From Nocardia sp. NRRL S-836 (GTDB lineage Bacteria; Actinomycetota; Actinomycetes; Mycobacteriales; Pseudonocardiaceae): DNA of 64,000 bases. Each line of letters opens with the position of its first letter. Position 1 is the stretch's first letter. The stretch is taken from the NCBI RefSeq assembly GCF_001279525.1, contig NZ_LGDY01000013.1:92960-156959 (forward strand), written 5' to 3'. This document shows positions 15,416-24,487 of the stretch, one piece after another. The position numbers and the translations under genes were made by a program. Under the pieces are notes generated by a model. That model was not told the origin of the DNA. It did not search any database and saw only the letters and a program-made list of their open reading frames with translations.

Positions 15416-17236
15416 TCAGGTCCGGTCGCGGACCTGGCGGATGCGGCCCAGCAGCTCCTCGGCCTTGGACCGCCCCGACTCGACCTCCGCGAGCTGCCGC
15501 GTCACCGCCTGCAGCTCGCGCCCGCGTTCCCCGGCCTCCATCCGCAACGCCTTGTCGACCTCGCGCAGCTCCGCCTCGATGGCCTCGATCCGCTTCGCCA
15601 GCGCCTCGTCGAGCGCCAGCGACAGCGCCTGCTCGGCCTCGATGAGCTGTTCCGCGGCGAGCTGGTCGACGGTGGAGCGGGCGTCGGCGATCGCGTCGGA
15701 CAGCCACTGCTTGACGTGCTGCTTCTCCGCCGTGTGGGTGCGGGTGCGGGCCATCCACCAGCCGGCGCCCAGGCCGAGTGCGATGGTCACCGGCAGGATG
15801 ATCGGGTTCAGCGCGGCGATGCTCAGGCCCGCGAGCGGCATGACGGCGAGCTTGCCCGCGCCCAGACCGCCGGAGACGCCCATGAACACCAGCAGCTTGT
15901 CCTCCGCGGTGGGTGGACGTTTCTCCTTGGGGCGCAAGACGATCGGCGGTTGCTCGCCGCGGGCGAACTGGCCGCAGATCAACGTCAGCTCGTCGGCGCT
16001 GAAGAGGGAGGCCAGCACGGCGTCGGCGACCGAGGCCAGCCGCACGGACAGCGCGGTGGAGATGCGGCCGGAGACGACCTGCAACGCGATGTCGACCTGG
16101 CCGGGCAGCGACGTCAGGGCAGTGCGGTCGGCGGTGTCGATGGCCTGGCGGTACCAGGTTTGCAGGTCGCGCATCTGGCGGGAGATCTCGTGGGAGTTCT
16201 CAATGCGGGCGCGCTGGACCTCGCCGCGCAGGCGGACCTGCCAGCCGCGGGTGGAGGAGCGGCGTTCGGTGACGAGCTCCTCGCGGCGGGCGCGCAGCAC
16301 CTCCGCCTCGGCCTCGCCGACGGACAGGGCGCGTTTCTCGTGTTCGAGGCGCACGGTCAACTCGGCCAGCACGGTCGACAGGGCGCGCAGGGCGTTGGCC
16401 TCGGCGAGCATTCCCGCGCGACCCGCGACCAGCTCCTGCAGCGCGGTCTGCAGGGCGCCGACGCCGGAACGTTCGCGGAGCATCGCGGCGGCGTCGGGGT
16501 TCGGGGCCTGAGCGGCCATGTCGAACATGCGGGACGAGACCGGGAAGAACGTCGCGTCGGCGAACCGCGGGGCGTGCTCGGCCAGCAACGCGATGTCGGC
16601 GTCCATGACCTGGCGCCAGCCGCGGTACTGGTCGGTCTTGGTCAGCGCGAAGACGACGGTCTCGACCCGGTCGCCGACGCGTTTCAGGAAGTCCAGCTCG
16701 CCGCGGGTGAACGGCGACGAGGCGTCGACCACGAACACCAGCGCGGTCGCGGACGTGACGGCTTCCAGCGCCAGTTCACCGTGCACGGACTCCAGCCCGC
16801 CGACACCCGGAGTGTCCACAACGGACATCCGCGACAGCAACGGGATCGGCGCGTCGACCTCGACGTACCGCGGCGGCAGCTCGCCGGGCGGCAGCTCGTG
16901 GGCCGCGGAGACCCAGTTGATCAGAGCGGGCAGCGGGAACGAGACGGGTGCCAGCACGCCGGGGTAGCAGGCGCGGGCGGCCCACTCCGGGCCGTGCTGG
17001 AAGACCAGGTAGGTGGAGGTGGCCACGTCGGCGTCGACCGGCGACAGGCCAGGGGTCGCCAGCAGGGCGTTGACCAGCGAGGACTTGCCGCGGTTGGTCT
17101 CGCCGACGACGACCACGGACGAGGTCTCCGGCACCGAGCGGCGGGAGACCCAGTCGGCCATCGCCGGGTCGAGGTCGCGGACCAGCGCCGTGAGGCGTTC
17201 ACGGGTCGCCCGGACCGTTTGCGGAAGGTTGCTCAT
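15416..17236 (-). CDS. Dynamin-like GTPase A, membrane-inserting type
   Basis: 606 residues. GTPase motifs are G1 GETNRGKS (45-52), G3 DTPG (141-144) and G4 TKTD (199-202). A long helical region follows, then a hydrophobic hairpin near residues 450-492 (GVSGGLGAGKLAVMPLAGLS and the next ~25 residues), then a Glu/Arg-rich coiled coil to the end. This is the plan of bacterial dynamin-like proteins such as mycobacterial IniA/IniC and Streptomyces DynA/DynB, which bind, tubulate or fuse membranes. It is the last gene of a three-gene operon; its ATG overlaps the stop of the GrpE-like gene (ATGA). Confidence 0.85.
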   Translation of the reverse strand: MSNLPQTVRATRERLTALVRDLDPAMADWVSRRSVPETSSVVVVGETNRGKSSLVNALLATPGLSPVDADVATSTYLVFQHGPEWAARACYPGVLAPVSFPLPALINWVSAAHELPPGELPPRYVEVDAPIPLLSRMSVVDTPGVGGLESVHGELALEAVTSATALVFVVDASSPFTRGELDFLKRVGDRVETVVFALTKTDQYRGWRQVMDADIALLAEHAPRFADATFFPVSSRMFDMAAQAPNPDAAAMLRERSGVGALQTALQELVAGRAGMLAEANALRALSTVLAELTVRLEHEKRALSVGEAEAEVLRARREELVTERRSSTRGWQVRLRGEVQRARIENSHEISRQMRDLQTWYRQAIDTADRTALTSLPGQVDIALQVVSGRISTALSVRLASVADAVLASLFSADELTLICGQFARGEQPPIVLRPKEKRPPTAEDKLLVFMGVSGGLGAGKLAVMPLAGLSIAALNPIILPVTIALGLGAGWWMARTRTHTAEKQHVKQWLSDAIADARSTVDQLAAEQLIEAEQALSLALDEALAKRIEAIEAELREVDKALRMEAGERGRELQAVTRQLAEVESGRSKAEELLGRIRQVRDRT

Positions 17237-17598
17237 CGGGGCGTGTAGACCGTCACGATCGGTGCGCGCAGCACGCGGCCGCGGTCGCAGAAGCCGGGGA
17301 CCTCGGTCTCGGCGACCAGGCCCAGCAGCGACACGTCGTCGGTCGGGACGGTGCCGGCGGCCTCGTGCTGGGCCGGATCGAACCGCTGGCCGTCCGCGCG
17401 CACCGCCACCACGCCTATGGACGACAGGCCTTCCTCGATGCGCTGCACCACGCCAGAGCTCGCGCGGTCGAGCGCGTACAGGCAGAGCTGCACCAGTGCG
17501 CGGCGCTCGGCCAGCGCCTGGTCGAGCAGCTCGTCGGCAATGGTCTCCACACCAGCGTCCGACGTCAGGCCGGCCGGATCGGTTCCACTCGCGCTCAT
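17233..17598 (-). CDS. Small GrpE-like protein between two dynamin genes
   Basis: 121 residues from the ATG at 17598. The C-terminal half has the GrpE head-domain pattern: VAVRADGQRFDPAQHEAAG, a central Val-rich strand and RGRVLRAPIVTV. The long N-terminal dimerisation helix of housekeeping GrpE is much reduced. GrpE proteins exchange nucleotide on DnaK/Hsp70; no Hsp70 gene is in this operon. ATGA overlaps on both sides couple it to the two GTPase genes, so it probably works with them or links them to an Hsp70 encoded elsewhere. Confidence 0.75.
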   Translation of the reverse strand: MSASGTDPAGLTSDAGVETIADELLDQALAERRALVQLCLYALDRASSGVVQRIEEGLSSIGVVAVRADGQRFDPAQHEAAGTVPTDDVSLLGLVAETEVPGFCDRGRVLRAPIVTVYTPR

Positions 17599-19097
17599 CG
17601 GTGCCCCCCAGCACGTAGTTGTTGCCAGATGAGGAAATACGCCCTGTGGACGACGTGCGCCACCCGGGCCTGCGCCGGTGTCGCGCCGAAGGAGGCGAAC
17701 GAACGCCACCAGCCGGCCCGTTCCAGCGCGAACGCCTGCAGCTCGCCGACCGGACGGCCCGGCAGGCCGAGCTGCCCGGCGAGGTCAGGGGTGCTGCCGA
17801 CGCGCAGCACCTCCTCGGTCAGGTCCGGTGCCAGCGTCACCGTGCCCGACGAGACCAGCGTCAACGCCTCCAGCAACCGCAGCTGGTTCGCCTCCGGCCT
17901 GGCCAGCAGCACCTCGATCGCGTCGTGCACGCGCTGCCGTTCGCCGGGGTCGGCCGACGCCAGCTGCGTGACCGAGGCCAGCGCGGCCGCCGCCTTGATG
18001 CCGTCGGCCCGCGAGCGGAACACCGCGTCGAGCCGCGCCCGCACGGCGGCGAACCCCGACGCGTCGAACAGCACCCGCCGCAACGCACCGGCGGTGAGAC
18101 CGGGGTCGGCGTCCAGGGCCGAGAGCGCGCACCCGATGCCGTACAGGTCGAGCTTCTCCAGCAACCGCGACCGCACGCCCGACGGCACGGCGCACTCCCA
18201 CGACGTGAAGAGGTCGCCGGACATCAGCATCATCGTGCGGGTGTCGGCGTCCAGGGACGCCAGCTGCCGCAACGCCTCCGCGTCCGCCGACGTGAACTCG
18301 CCGGTCTCCGCCGACTCGGCGAGCAGGCTGATCACCGGCAGCACGTCGGCCACCCGCGGCTTGAGCAGCTCGGCCTGCTTCGACGCCAGGATCTCCGCCG
18401 CACGCCACACGTCGCCGTCCGAGCCCGCGACCGTCTCCGGTGCCACCGCGTCGACCTTGTTCAACGCCGCCACCGCGTTCACCGGGCCCGCCTCCCGTGA
18501 CGCCGTGGCCGCCGTGAACGCCGCCAGCGTCTGGTGGTCGTCGGCGCGCACGCCCTGCGTCACGACGTAGAGCACCGCCTCGGCACCCGCGACCGCGTTG
18601 CGCGACACCGGGTCCAGCAGCTCCTCGGTCCGCGCGACCGACGCGGCGTCCAGCGAGCCGAGCCCCGGTGTGTCGATGACCGTGAAGTCGCGCAGGACCG
18701 CGTTCGTCAGGTACGCCTCGATGTGCGAGACGCCGTCGAGGCCGAGGGAAGCGGGGATCATGCCGGCCGCGTCGAACGGCAGGACCTGCCGCCGGCCATC
18801 CTGCAGCACGACCTCGATGCGGTCGACCGTGCCGTACTGGTACCGCGTCACGAGCCGCGTGCACTCGCCGACGTCGGTGGGGGCGACCCGCCGGCCGATC
18901 AGCGCGTTCACCAGCGTGGACTTGCCGGACTTGATCCGGCCCGCGACCGCGACCTGCAACGGTGCGTGCAGCCGCCGCAGGACCTCCTGGAACCCGGCCG
19001 CCGTGGCGGGCGAGACCTGCCGTCGCAGGGCAACACACAGTTGGGCCACCGCCGCGCAAAGCGGGCCGGCCAGTTGTTGTCCCTGCAACGCCGTCAC
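17595..19097 (-). CDS. Dynamin-like GTPase B
   Basis: 500 residues from the GTG at 19097. GTPase motifs: G1 GRIKSGKS (53-60), G3 DTPG (142-145), G4 NKVD (213-216). The rest is helical, with no obvious long transmembrane hairpin, unlike its partner. Bacterial dynamins often come as unequal pairs in which only one member has a strong membrane segment, matching this operon. First gene of the operon; its stop overlaps the GrpE-like start. An upstream extension to 19151 is open but would overlap the divergent gene at 19150, so the shorter form is preferred. Confidence 0.82.
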   Translation of the reverse strand: MTALQGQQLAGPLCAAVAQLCVALRRQVSPATAAGFQEVLRRLHAPLQVAVAGRIKSGKSTLVNALIGRRVAPTDVGECTRLVTRYQYGTVDRIEVVLQDGRRQVLPFDAAGMIPASLGLDGVSHIEAYLTNAVLRDFTVIDTPGLGSLDAASVARTEELLDPVSRNAVAGAEAVLYVVTQGVRADDHQTLAAFTAATASREAGPVNAVAALNKVDAVAPETVAGSDGDVWRAAEILASKQAELLKPRVADVLPVISLLAESAETGEFTSADAEALRQLASLDADTRTMMLMSGDLFTSWECAVPSGVRSRLLEKLDLYGIGCALSALDADPGLTAGALRRVLFDASGFAAVRARLDAVFRSRADGIKAAAALASVTQLASADPGERQRVHDAIEVLLARPEANQLRLLEALTLVSSGTVTLAPDLTEEVLRVGSTPDLAGQLGLPGRPVGELQAFALERAGWWRSFASFGATPAQARVAHVVHRAYFLIWQQLRAGGHR

Positions 19098-19149
19098 GGC
19101 CGAATCCTGCCACGGTTTGTAGGCGTGCGTGCGCGGGTAGCCACAGCGC

Positions 19150-19587
19150 ATGGGTGACAGCTACGTGACGTTCCTGGTGCTGGGAATCGTCCTGGTCGTC
19201 GTGGACGGCCAGCTGATCTACCGCAGCGGCAAGGGATACCTCAAGCGCGCTGCGTACGACGACGAACGGGTCAGCGGCATGATGAAGCTGACCACCGTCC
19301 TGTTCCACCTCGTCGTGCTCGGCCTCCTCGCGTTGGTGTCGACCATCAACATCGAGACCGGCGACGCGGTGAAGAACGTGGTCGTGAAGCTCGGGCTCGT
19401 GCTGCTGCTGCTCGCACTCGCCCACGGCGTCACGATGGCGGTCCTGGCCAGGATCAGGGATCGCCAGGTACAGCAACAGCTCGCCGACCAGATGGCGGAA
19501 GAGCACCGCATCTACGAAGAACGCCACGCACATGTGAGCGAACCGCGACCCGCGCCCAAGATCGAGTCGCCTTACTCGGCGCAGTAG
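19150..19587 (+). CDS. Small membrane protein of unknown function
   Basis: 145 residues with three hydrophobic stretches (about 5-20, 50-65 and 75-100) and a charged, probably cytoplasmic tail rich in Gln, Glu and His (RQVQQQLADQMAEEHRIYEE). Divergent from the dynamin operon, 52 nt away, so the two may share control. Its last 16 bases overlap the convergent GntR gene. No family recognised. Confidence 0.65.
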   Translation: MGDSYVTFLVLGIVLVVVDGQLIYRSGKGYLKRAAYDDERVSGMMKLTTVLFHLVVLGLLALVSTINIETGDAVKNVVVKLGLVLLLLALAHGVTMAVLARIRDRQVQQQLADQMAEEHRIYEERHAHVSEPRPAPKIESPYSAQ

Positions 19588-19940
19588 TTCGCGCGGACGG
19601 CGTCCAGTGCCTCCCCCTCACTGACGCCGAGAGACCGGGCAACTGCGACGAACTCGGCCGCGGCGGCGGCGAGCGGGTCCGGTGCATTCGAAGGCAGGGC
19701 AGCCACCACGGTGCCCTGCCTTCGTCCTGTCGTGAGCACGCCCCCGGTCTCCAGCTCCCGGTACGCCCGCGCGACGGTGCCCGCGGCCAGCCCGAGGTCG
19801 GCGGCGAGCTGCCGGATCGTCGGCAGCCGTGCCCCGATCGGCAGCACGCCGCCGCTGATCAGCAGGACGAGCTGGTCGCGGACCTGGCGCCAGGGTGCGA
19901 CGCCGTTCTCGACGTCGACGACGATGCGGGGTGCGCTCAC
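19572..19940 (-). CDS. GntR-family regulator, YtrA type
   Basis: 122 residues: a winged helix-turn-helix (PIGARLPTIRQLAADLGLAA and GTVARAYRELETGGVL, about residues 34-70) with only a short C-terminal helical tail, as in YtrA-type regulators that control membrane-protein or ABC-transporter operons. The GTG start overlaps the stop of the upstream membrane-protein gene (GTGA), so the two are co-expressed. A palindrome in the operon's promoter is its likely operator. Confidence 0.88.
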   Translation of the reverse strand: MSAPRIVVDVENGVAPWRQVRDQLVLLISGGVLPIGARLPTIRQLAADLGLAAGTVARAYRELETGGVLTTGRRQGTVVAALPSNAPDPLAAAAAEFVAVARSLGVSEGEALDAVRANYCAE

Positions 19941-20617
19941 CTGTCGATCTTCGCGGTTCTCGGCGCCGTGTTCGCCATCGCGGCCCACATGAGCAGCCCG
20001 AGGATCCCGATCCAGGGGTGGACCAGCCCGCCCACGACCGCCACACCGAGCCCCGCCGCGACGTGCACGCTGCGGGTGCGCAACGCCATGTCGGCGGCGT
20101 GGTCGCCGTCGGCGGGCCGCGTGACGGCCGCCCAGACGATCAGCCCGACCGCGAGCACCGAGCCCGCGAGCCACGCGAGCGCCGTCCACCGCGGGTGGAT
20201 GACGAGGTGGACCGCGGCGCCGCCCACGAACACCGCGTAGGACAGCAGCACCCACCTCGACGCGATGTCGAACAACCCGCGCGGCGTGAGCAGCGCCTCC
20301 CGGCGGGCGCCCAGGCGTGGCCGCAGCGCCAGCAGCTCGGCGAGCAACGTGCCCGTGAGCACGACGACCACGAACTGGTCGACGTCGTCTCCCCACTTCG
20401 GCACGAGCCAGAGCACCGCGTAGAGCCACGGGTACAGCACCCGCCGGCGCTTGAGGTAGCGCACGCCCTCCGCCACCTGCTCGGCGGACGGCTCTGCCAC
20501 GCCCCACTTCGTGAGCAGACGCCGGCCGTTCGCCTCCGTCGGCCACAGCACCGCCAGCAGCAGCAGGCCGGTGACGACGAACGCCCCCAGCGCGATCCAC
20601 GGGTTGATCTCCACCAC
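19937..20617 (-). CDS. Integral membrane protein, partner of the YtrA-type regulator
   Basis: 226 residues from the GTG at 20617, with about five hydrophobic segments (for example INPWIALGAFVVTGLLLLAV at the N-terminus and VAAGLGVAVVGGLVHPWIGI near the C-terminus). Also carries a soluble stretch RLLTKWGVAEPSAEQVAEGV. First gene of a two-gene operon with the GntR gene. Function unknown; possibly a transporter-like or stress-related membrane protein. Confidence 0.65.
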   Translation of the reverse strand: MVEINPWIALGAFVVTGLLLLAVLWPTEANGRRLLTKWGVAEPSAEQVAEGVRYLKRRRVLYPWLYAVLWLVPKWGDDVDQFVVVVLTGTLLAELLALRPRLGARREALLTPRGLFDIASRWVLLSYAVFVGGAAVHLVIHPRWTALAWLAGSVLAVGLIVWAAVTRPADGDHAADMALRTRSVHVAAGLGVAVVGGLVHPWIGILGLLMWAAMANTAPRTAKIDR

Positions 20618-20631
20618 GCCGCCCCCAAACT

Positions 20632-20653
20632 TTGTATCGACCCCTCGACACAA
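20632..20653. promoter_or_regulatory. Inverted-repeat operator for the YtrA-type operon
   Basis: TTGTATCGA (20632-20640) and TCGACACAA (20645-20653) form a 9-4-9 inverted repeat with one mismatch, 15 nt upstream of the membrane-protein GTG. A typical place for GntR autoregulation. Confidence 0.55.
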
Positions 20654-20731
20654 TAACTCACTCCGGGGTAGTACGCGGTGTCAGCCCGTGGCGCGACGCG
20701 CGGAAGTTCGACCCGCACCTAACCTTGTCCG

Positions 20732-21910
20732 GTGCGGCGGTTCAGCCTGTGGATGAAGGCTCACCCGGCGTTCGGGGACTCCCTGATCGCCGGGATCTTG
20801 TTGTTGTTCGACCTGGCAGCGGGCGTGGCCGGCGCCGACCGCGGCCTGTCCGTCTCCGCGTTCCTCGCCGTCACGCTGCTGATGCTCGGCCCGTTGCCGT
20901 TCCGCCGCTACCACCCGGTCGGCTCCAGCTACCTGATCCTCGCGGGCGGGTTCCTGCAGCTGTTCACGCACGGCGGCTGGGAGACCGGCCTGCCGGTGCG
21001 GATGGCCGACTTCGCGCTGGCGATAGCGCTGTACACGCTGGTCGCGTACGTGGGCCGCAGGTCGGGGCTGATCTACTCGGCCTGGCTGGTCGCGGGCACG
21101 CTGCTGTGGGCGGTCTTCCAGATCGGCGAGCCCGAGGCCGTCCTGCTCGTGTTCATGATCTTCGTGATCTTCGGGTTCAGCTGGGCGATGGGCGAGTTCA
21201 TCGGCGCCCGCCGGGCGTACCAGCGCGAGCTGGAGCAACGCCTCAAGCTGCTGGAGACCGAACGCGACCAGCAGGCGAGGATCGCGGTCGGCGAGGAGCG
21301 CTCCCGCATCGCCCGCGAGCTGCACGACGTCGTGGCCCACGCGGTCAGCGTCATGATCGTGCACGCCGACGGCGCCGCGTACACGATCCGCAAGCAGCCG
21401 GAGGTCGCCGAGAAGGCCGTGCGCACCATCGCCGACACCGGCCGGCTGGCGCTGACCGAGATGCGCCGGCTGCTGGGCGTGCTGCGCAGCGAGGACGCCG
21501 AGACCCAGTGGGAACCGCAGCCCGACGCGCGCGGCGTGGTCGAGCTGGCCGAGAACACCCGCGCGGCCGGCGTCCCGGTCCGCCTGGAGATCACCGGTGA
21601 CGTGGACGACCTGCCGGTCGGCGTCGGGCTGAGCATCTACCGGATCGTGCAGGAGGCGCTGACCAACACCATCAAGCACGCGGGCACCGGTTCGACGGCG
21701 ACCGTCCGGCTGGCCCGCACGCCGGAACAGCTGCACCTCGAGGTCGTCGACGACGGCTTCGGCACGCCGCACGACGTGGTGAAGGTGTCCGGCGGCAACG
21801 GTCTCATCGGCATGAGGGAAAGGACGGCGGTGCTGGGTGGCGAGTTCGAGGCGGGCCCCAACCCCGGTGGTGGCTGGCGCGTCCGCGCGGTCTTCCCGCT
21901 CGCCGCATAG
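20732..21910 (+). CDS. Sensor histidine kinase (NarL/HisKA_3 type)
   Basis: 392 residues. Five or six transmembrane segments in residues ~15-160 form a membrane sensor without a large external loop. The dimerisation/phosphoacceptor motif is ARELHDVVAHAVSVMIVH (His of ELHD, about residue 199). The ATPase domain shows QEALTNTIKHAG (N box), DDGFGTP and GNGLIGMRERTAVLGG. It signals to the response regulator 9 nt downstream. A TAACCT box 6 nt before the GTG suggests a leaderless mRNA. Confidence 0.93.
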   Translation: MRRFSLWMKAHPAFGDSLIAGILLLFDLAAGVAGADRGLSVSAFLAVTLLMLGPLPFRRYHPVGSSYLILAGGFLQLFTHGGWETGLPVRMADFALAIALYTLVAYVGRRSGLIYSAWLVAGTLLWAVFQIGEPEAVLLVFMIFVIFGFSWAMGEFIGARRAYQRELEQRLKLLETERDQQARIAVGEERSRIARELHDVVAHAVSVMIVHADGAAYTIRKQPEVAEKAVRTIADTGRLALTEMRRLLGVLRSEDAETQWEPQPDARGVVELAENTRAAGVPVRLEITGDVDDLPVGVGLSIYRIVQEALTNTIKHAGTGSTATVRLARTPEQLHLEVVDDGFGTPHDVVKVSGGNGLIGMRERTAVLGGEFEAGPNPGGGWRVRAVFPLAA

Positions 21911-21919
21911 GGTGATCAC

Positions 21920-22576
21920 GTGATTCGGGTGCTGCTGGTCGACGACCAGGAACTCATGCGCATGGGCTTCCGCATGGTGCTGGGTGCGCAGGAGGACATC
22001 GACGTCATCGGCGAGGCCGCCGACGGGCTGGACGCCGTGCAGATGGCCGACAAGCTCCGGCCCGACGTCGTGCTGATGGACGTCCGCATGCCCGTGCTGG
22101 ACGGTGTCGAGGCGACCAAGCGCATCACCGAGGCCGGCACGGCCAAGGTGCTGGTCATGACGACGTTCGACATGGACGAGTACGCGTTGTCGGCGTTGCG
22201 CAACGGCGCCAGCGGCTTCCTGCTCAAGGACACCCCGCCCGGCGACCTGGTCTCGGCACTGCGGGCCGTCGCGTCCGGCGACGCCGTGGTCTCGCCGTCG
22301 GTCACGAAGCGGCTGCTCGGCCGGTTCCTCGGCGACGGCGGCGGCGAGCTGCGCGACGCCACCGTGCTGGACGTGCTGACCGAACGCGAGCGCGAGGTGC
22401 TCGTGCTGATCGCGAAGGGCCTGTCGAACACCGAGATCGCGCGCAAGCTCTTCCTGTCGGAGGCGACGGTGAAGACGCACGTCGGCCGGATCCTCGCCAA
22501 GCTGGAGCTGCGAGACCGGGTGCAGGCCGTGGTGCTGGCCTACGAGACCGGTCTCGTCCGCCCCGGTGACGCCTAG
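21920..22576 (+). CDS. Response regulator, NarL/LuxR family
   Basis: 218 residues. Receiver domain with acidic pocket DD (residues 8-9), phosphoacceptor Asp in VVLMDVRMP (about D54), Thr in VMTTFD and Lys in FLLKD. The C-terminal LuxR helix-turn-helix reads LTEREREVLVLIAKGLSNTE and SEATVKTHVGRILAKL. Cognate of the kinase upstream. A TAGGGT box 6 nt before the GTG gives it a possible separate leaderless promoter. Its stop overlaps the convergent SDR gene by 4 nt. Confidence 0.94.
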   Translation: MIRVLLVDDQELMRMGFRMVLGAQEDIDVIGEAADGLDAVQMADKLRPDVVLMDVRMPVLDGVEATKRITEAGTAKVLVMTTFDMDEYALSALRNGASGFLLKDTPPGDLVSALRAVASGDAVVSPSVTKRLLGRFLGDGGGELRDATVLDVLTEREREVLVLIAKGLSNTEIARKLFLSEATVKTHVGRILAKLELRDRVQAVVLAYETGLVRPGDA

Positions 22577-23493
22577 CGGTACTGCTCCGGGTCCGCGTCC
22601 ACGGTCTGCCCGGCCATCCGCGGCTTCACCACCTCGTCGTACCAGCGGCCCCAGTCGGGCTGCGAGCCGTCGAGGTCGGTGAACCCGTACTCGCGCATGA
22701 GCCGCCACGACGACAGGCACTGCCCGGCGAACCGGCGGCGGCCCGGGTCGGCGGCGAGGTGCGCGAGGCCGCGGCCGAGGTAGTGCGGTGTCTCGGACAG
22801 CGCGTAGTCCGGCACGTTCTCGATCGCGTCACGCCAGTTCGCCTCGGTGACGCCGAACCCCTCCAGCATCTGCTCGGACCGCAGGAAGCCGGGAGTGGCG
22901 GCCACCGCGGTCACGTTCGGGTGGTCCTTCAGGTCCTTCGCGAGCACCTCGCCGAACCGCCGCACGGAGCTCTTCACCGCGTCGTACGGCAGGTTCACGA
23001 AGTACGCCTCGCCGTCCTCGCCGTCGGTCACCTCGACCACGAGACCCTCGTCGGACTTCAGGACCAGCGGCATCAGCTTGTGGATCGCGACCAGGTGCGA
23101 CTCGACGCCGTTGCGCCACATGCGGAGCTGCCGGTCGAGGTCGTGCTCCCAGAACTTGCCCCACTCGACCAGGTTCTCGCCACCCCACACGTCGTCGACG
23201 AAGACGTCGAGCCGGTCGATGCGCGCCGCGAAGGCGTCCACATCGGACGGATCGGTGAAGTCGCACCGGACGGCGATCCCCTTGCCACCGGCGGCGTCCA
23301 CCAGCTCGGCGGTCTCCTCGATCGTCTCGGACCGGCCGACGTCGGAGCGCTGCTCCCGCGTCGTGCGGCCGCCGACGAACACCGTCGCCCCCGCCGCGCC
23401 CAGCTCGACCGCGATGGCACGGCCGGCACCGCGCGTCGCGCCTGTGACGACGGCGACCCGTCCGCTCAGGTCGGGCTCACTTCTTCGTGACAC
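22573..23493 (-). CDS. Short-chain dehydrogenase/reductase
   Basis: 306 residues from GTG. Cofactor motif VTGATRGAGRA (TGxxxGxG) near residue 16. The active-site region is unusual: the catalytic Tyr-x-x-x-Lys is YDAVK, preceded by FVNLP, and the usual catalytic Ser is not obvious (VVEVTDGEDGEAYFVNLPYD). Last gene of the TetR-PPOX-SDR operon and overlaps the PPOX gene by 17 nt. Substrate unknown. Confidence 0.85.
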   Translation of the reverse strand: MSRRSEPDLSGRVAVVTGATRGAGRAIAVELGAAGATVFVGGRTTREQRSDVGRSETIEETAELVDAAGGKGIAVRCDFTDPSDVDAFAARIDRLDVFVDDVWGGENLVEWGKFWEHDLDRQLRMWRNGVESHLVAIHKLMPLVLKSDEGLVVEVTDGEDGEAYFVNLPYDAVKSSVRRFGEVLAKDLKDHPNVTAVAATPGFLRSEQMLEGFGVTEANWRDAIENVPDYALSETPHYLGRGLAHLAADPGRRRFAGQCLSSWRLMREYGFTDLDGSQPDWGRWYDEVVKPRMAGQTVDADPEQYR

Positions 23494-23956
23494 GCCGGAT
23501 CCCCCTTCCCTCGTGCCAGGACAGGACGACCATCTCGTCCCCCTCGACGGTGAGCGACACGACCTCGGTGACGTCGAGCCGGTACAGGTCGAGCTCACCG
23601 CCCTCCGGTATCCACCCGGTGCGGTCGTACAGGTCCTTCAGGTAGTCGTCCTTGTCGGTCCAGAACTCGGCCATGCCGCTGACCTTCGCGTCGCCGCCCT
23701 CGGTCATCGAGGCCGTGGTGGTGTTGCAGTGCAGGGAAAACCTCGGATCGCGCCGCAGATCGCGCGACTTGAGCGAGTCGAGCATCATGCCCACCCACAG
23801 CTCACCGCGCGCGAAGTCCGGCTCCACACCGCTGATCCGCGGTGCGCCGTCCTTGCGCAGGGTCGCGATCAACGCGTGCCGGTCAGCGGCGAACCGGCCC
23901 TGCACGAACGCGGCCAGTTCGGGCTGCTCGGCCGCGAACTCCGCCCAGCTTGCCAT
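23477..23956 (-). CDS. Pyridoxamine-phosphate-oxidase-fold flavin/F420 protein
   Basis: 159 residues. Split beta-barrel of the PNPOx superfamily: ADRHALIATLRKDGAPRISG near the N-terminus, then GELWVGMMLDSLKSRDLRRD and a C-terminal strand region LYRLDVTEVVSLTVEGDEMV. Such proteins bind FMN, F420 or heme. Central gene of a TetR-led operon; its ATG overlaps the TetR stop (TGATG). Reaction unknown. Confidence 0.82.
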   Translation of the reverse strand: MASWAEFAAEQPELAAFVQGRFAADRHALIATLRKDGAPRISGVEPDFARGELWVGMMLDSLKSRDLRRDPRFSLHCNTTTASMTEGGDAKVSGMAEFWTDKDDYLKDLYDRTGWIPEGGELDLYRLDVTEVVSLTVEGDEMVVLSWHEGRGIRRVTKK

Positions 23957-24483
23957 CAGCGCATCCCCTTCAGCACCAGGTCGATGTCTTCCTCCATGCG
24001 TGCGTTCAGTTCCCCTCGTGGCCGCACGGACCAGTCCATGGCGATCCCGTACACCAGCGCGGCGAGCACGCGCGCCGCGTTCGGTGGCAGCGCCTCGGCC
24101 GCGCACAGGACCTCCAGCTCGGCCTCCAGCACCGCGAAGTGCCCGGCCAGCAACGCCCGCAGCTCCGGGTCGATCAGGTCGACCCCCAGCTGCGCCAGGT
24201 TGTTCGTCGCCACGACCGGGTCGGCCAGGCGGTCGAACCACGTCAGCAGCGCCGCGCGGACGGAGCCAGCCGCCCGCATCCGGTGGACGACCTCCTCCGT
24301 GCCGGCTCGGGTGAGCGCCTGCAGCAGACCGCTCTTCGACCCGAACCGCTTGGCCACCGCGCCGACCGACACCCCGGCCTCCGCGGCGACGTCGGCCACC
24401 GTGAACTCGGGGCCGCGCCGGTCGATGACCGTCGCGACCGCGGTGATGATCCGTTCGTCGGAGATGGTGCGAGGCCGTGCCAC
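23956..24483 (-). CDS. TetR-family repressor of its own operon
   Basis: 175 residues from the GTG at 24483. N-terminal helix-turn-helix: FTVADVAAEAGVSVGAVAKR FG (split here) around residues 29-50, then a helical ligand domain. A TTG at 24501 could extend it by six residues, but that start would lie inside the operator palindrome, so the GTG is preferred. It probably represses the TetR-PPOX-SDR operon; the inducer is unknown. Confidence 0.86.
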   Translation of the reverse strand: MARPRTISDERIITAVATVIDRRGPEFTVADVAAEAGVSVGAVAKRFGSKSGLLQALTRAGTEEVVHRMRAAGSVRAALLTWFDRLADPVVATNNLAQLGVDLIDPELRALLAGHFAVLEAELEVLCAAEALPPNAARVLAALVYGIAMDWSVRPRGELNARMEEDIDLVLKGMR

Positions 24484-24487
24484 GCCG

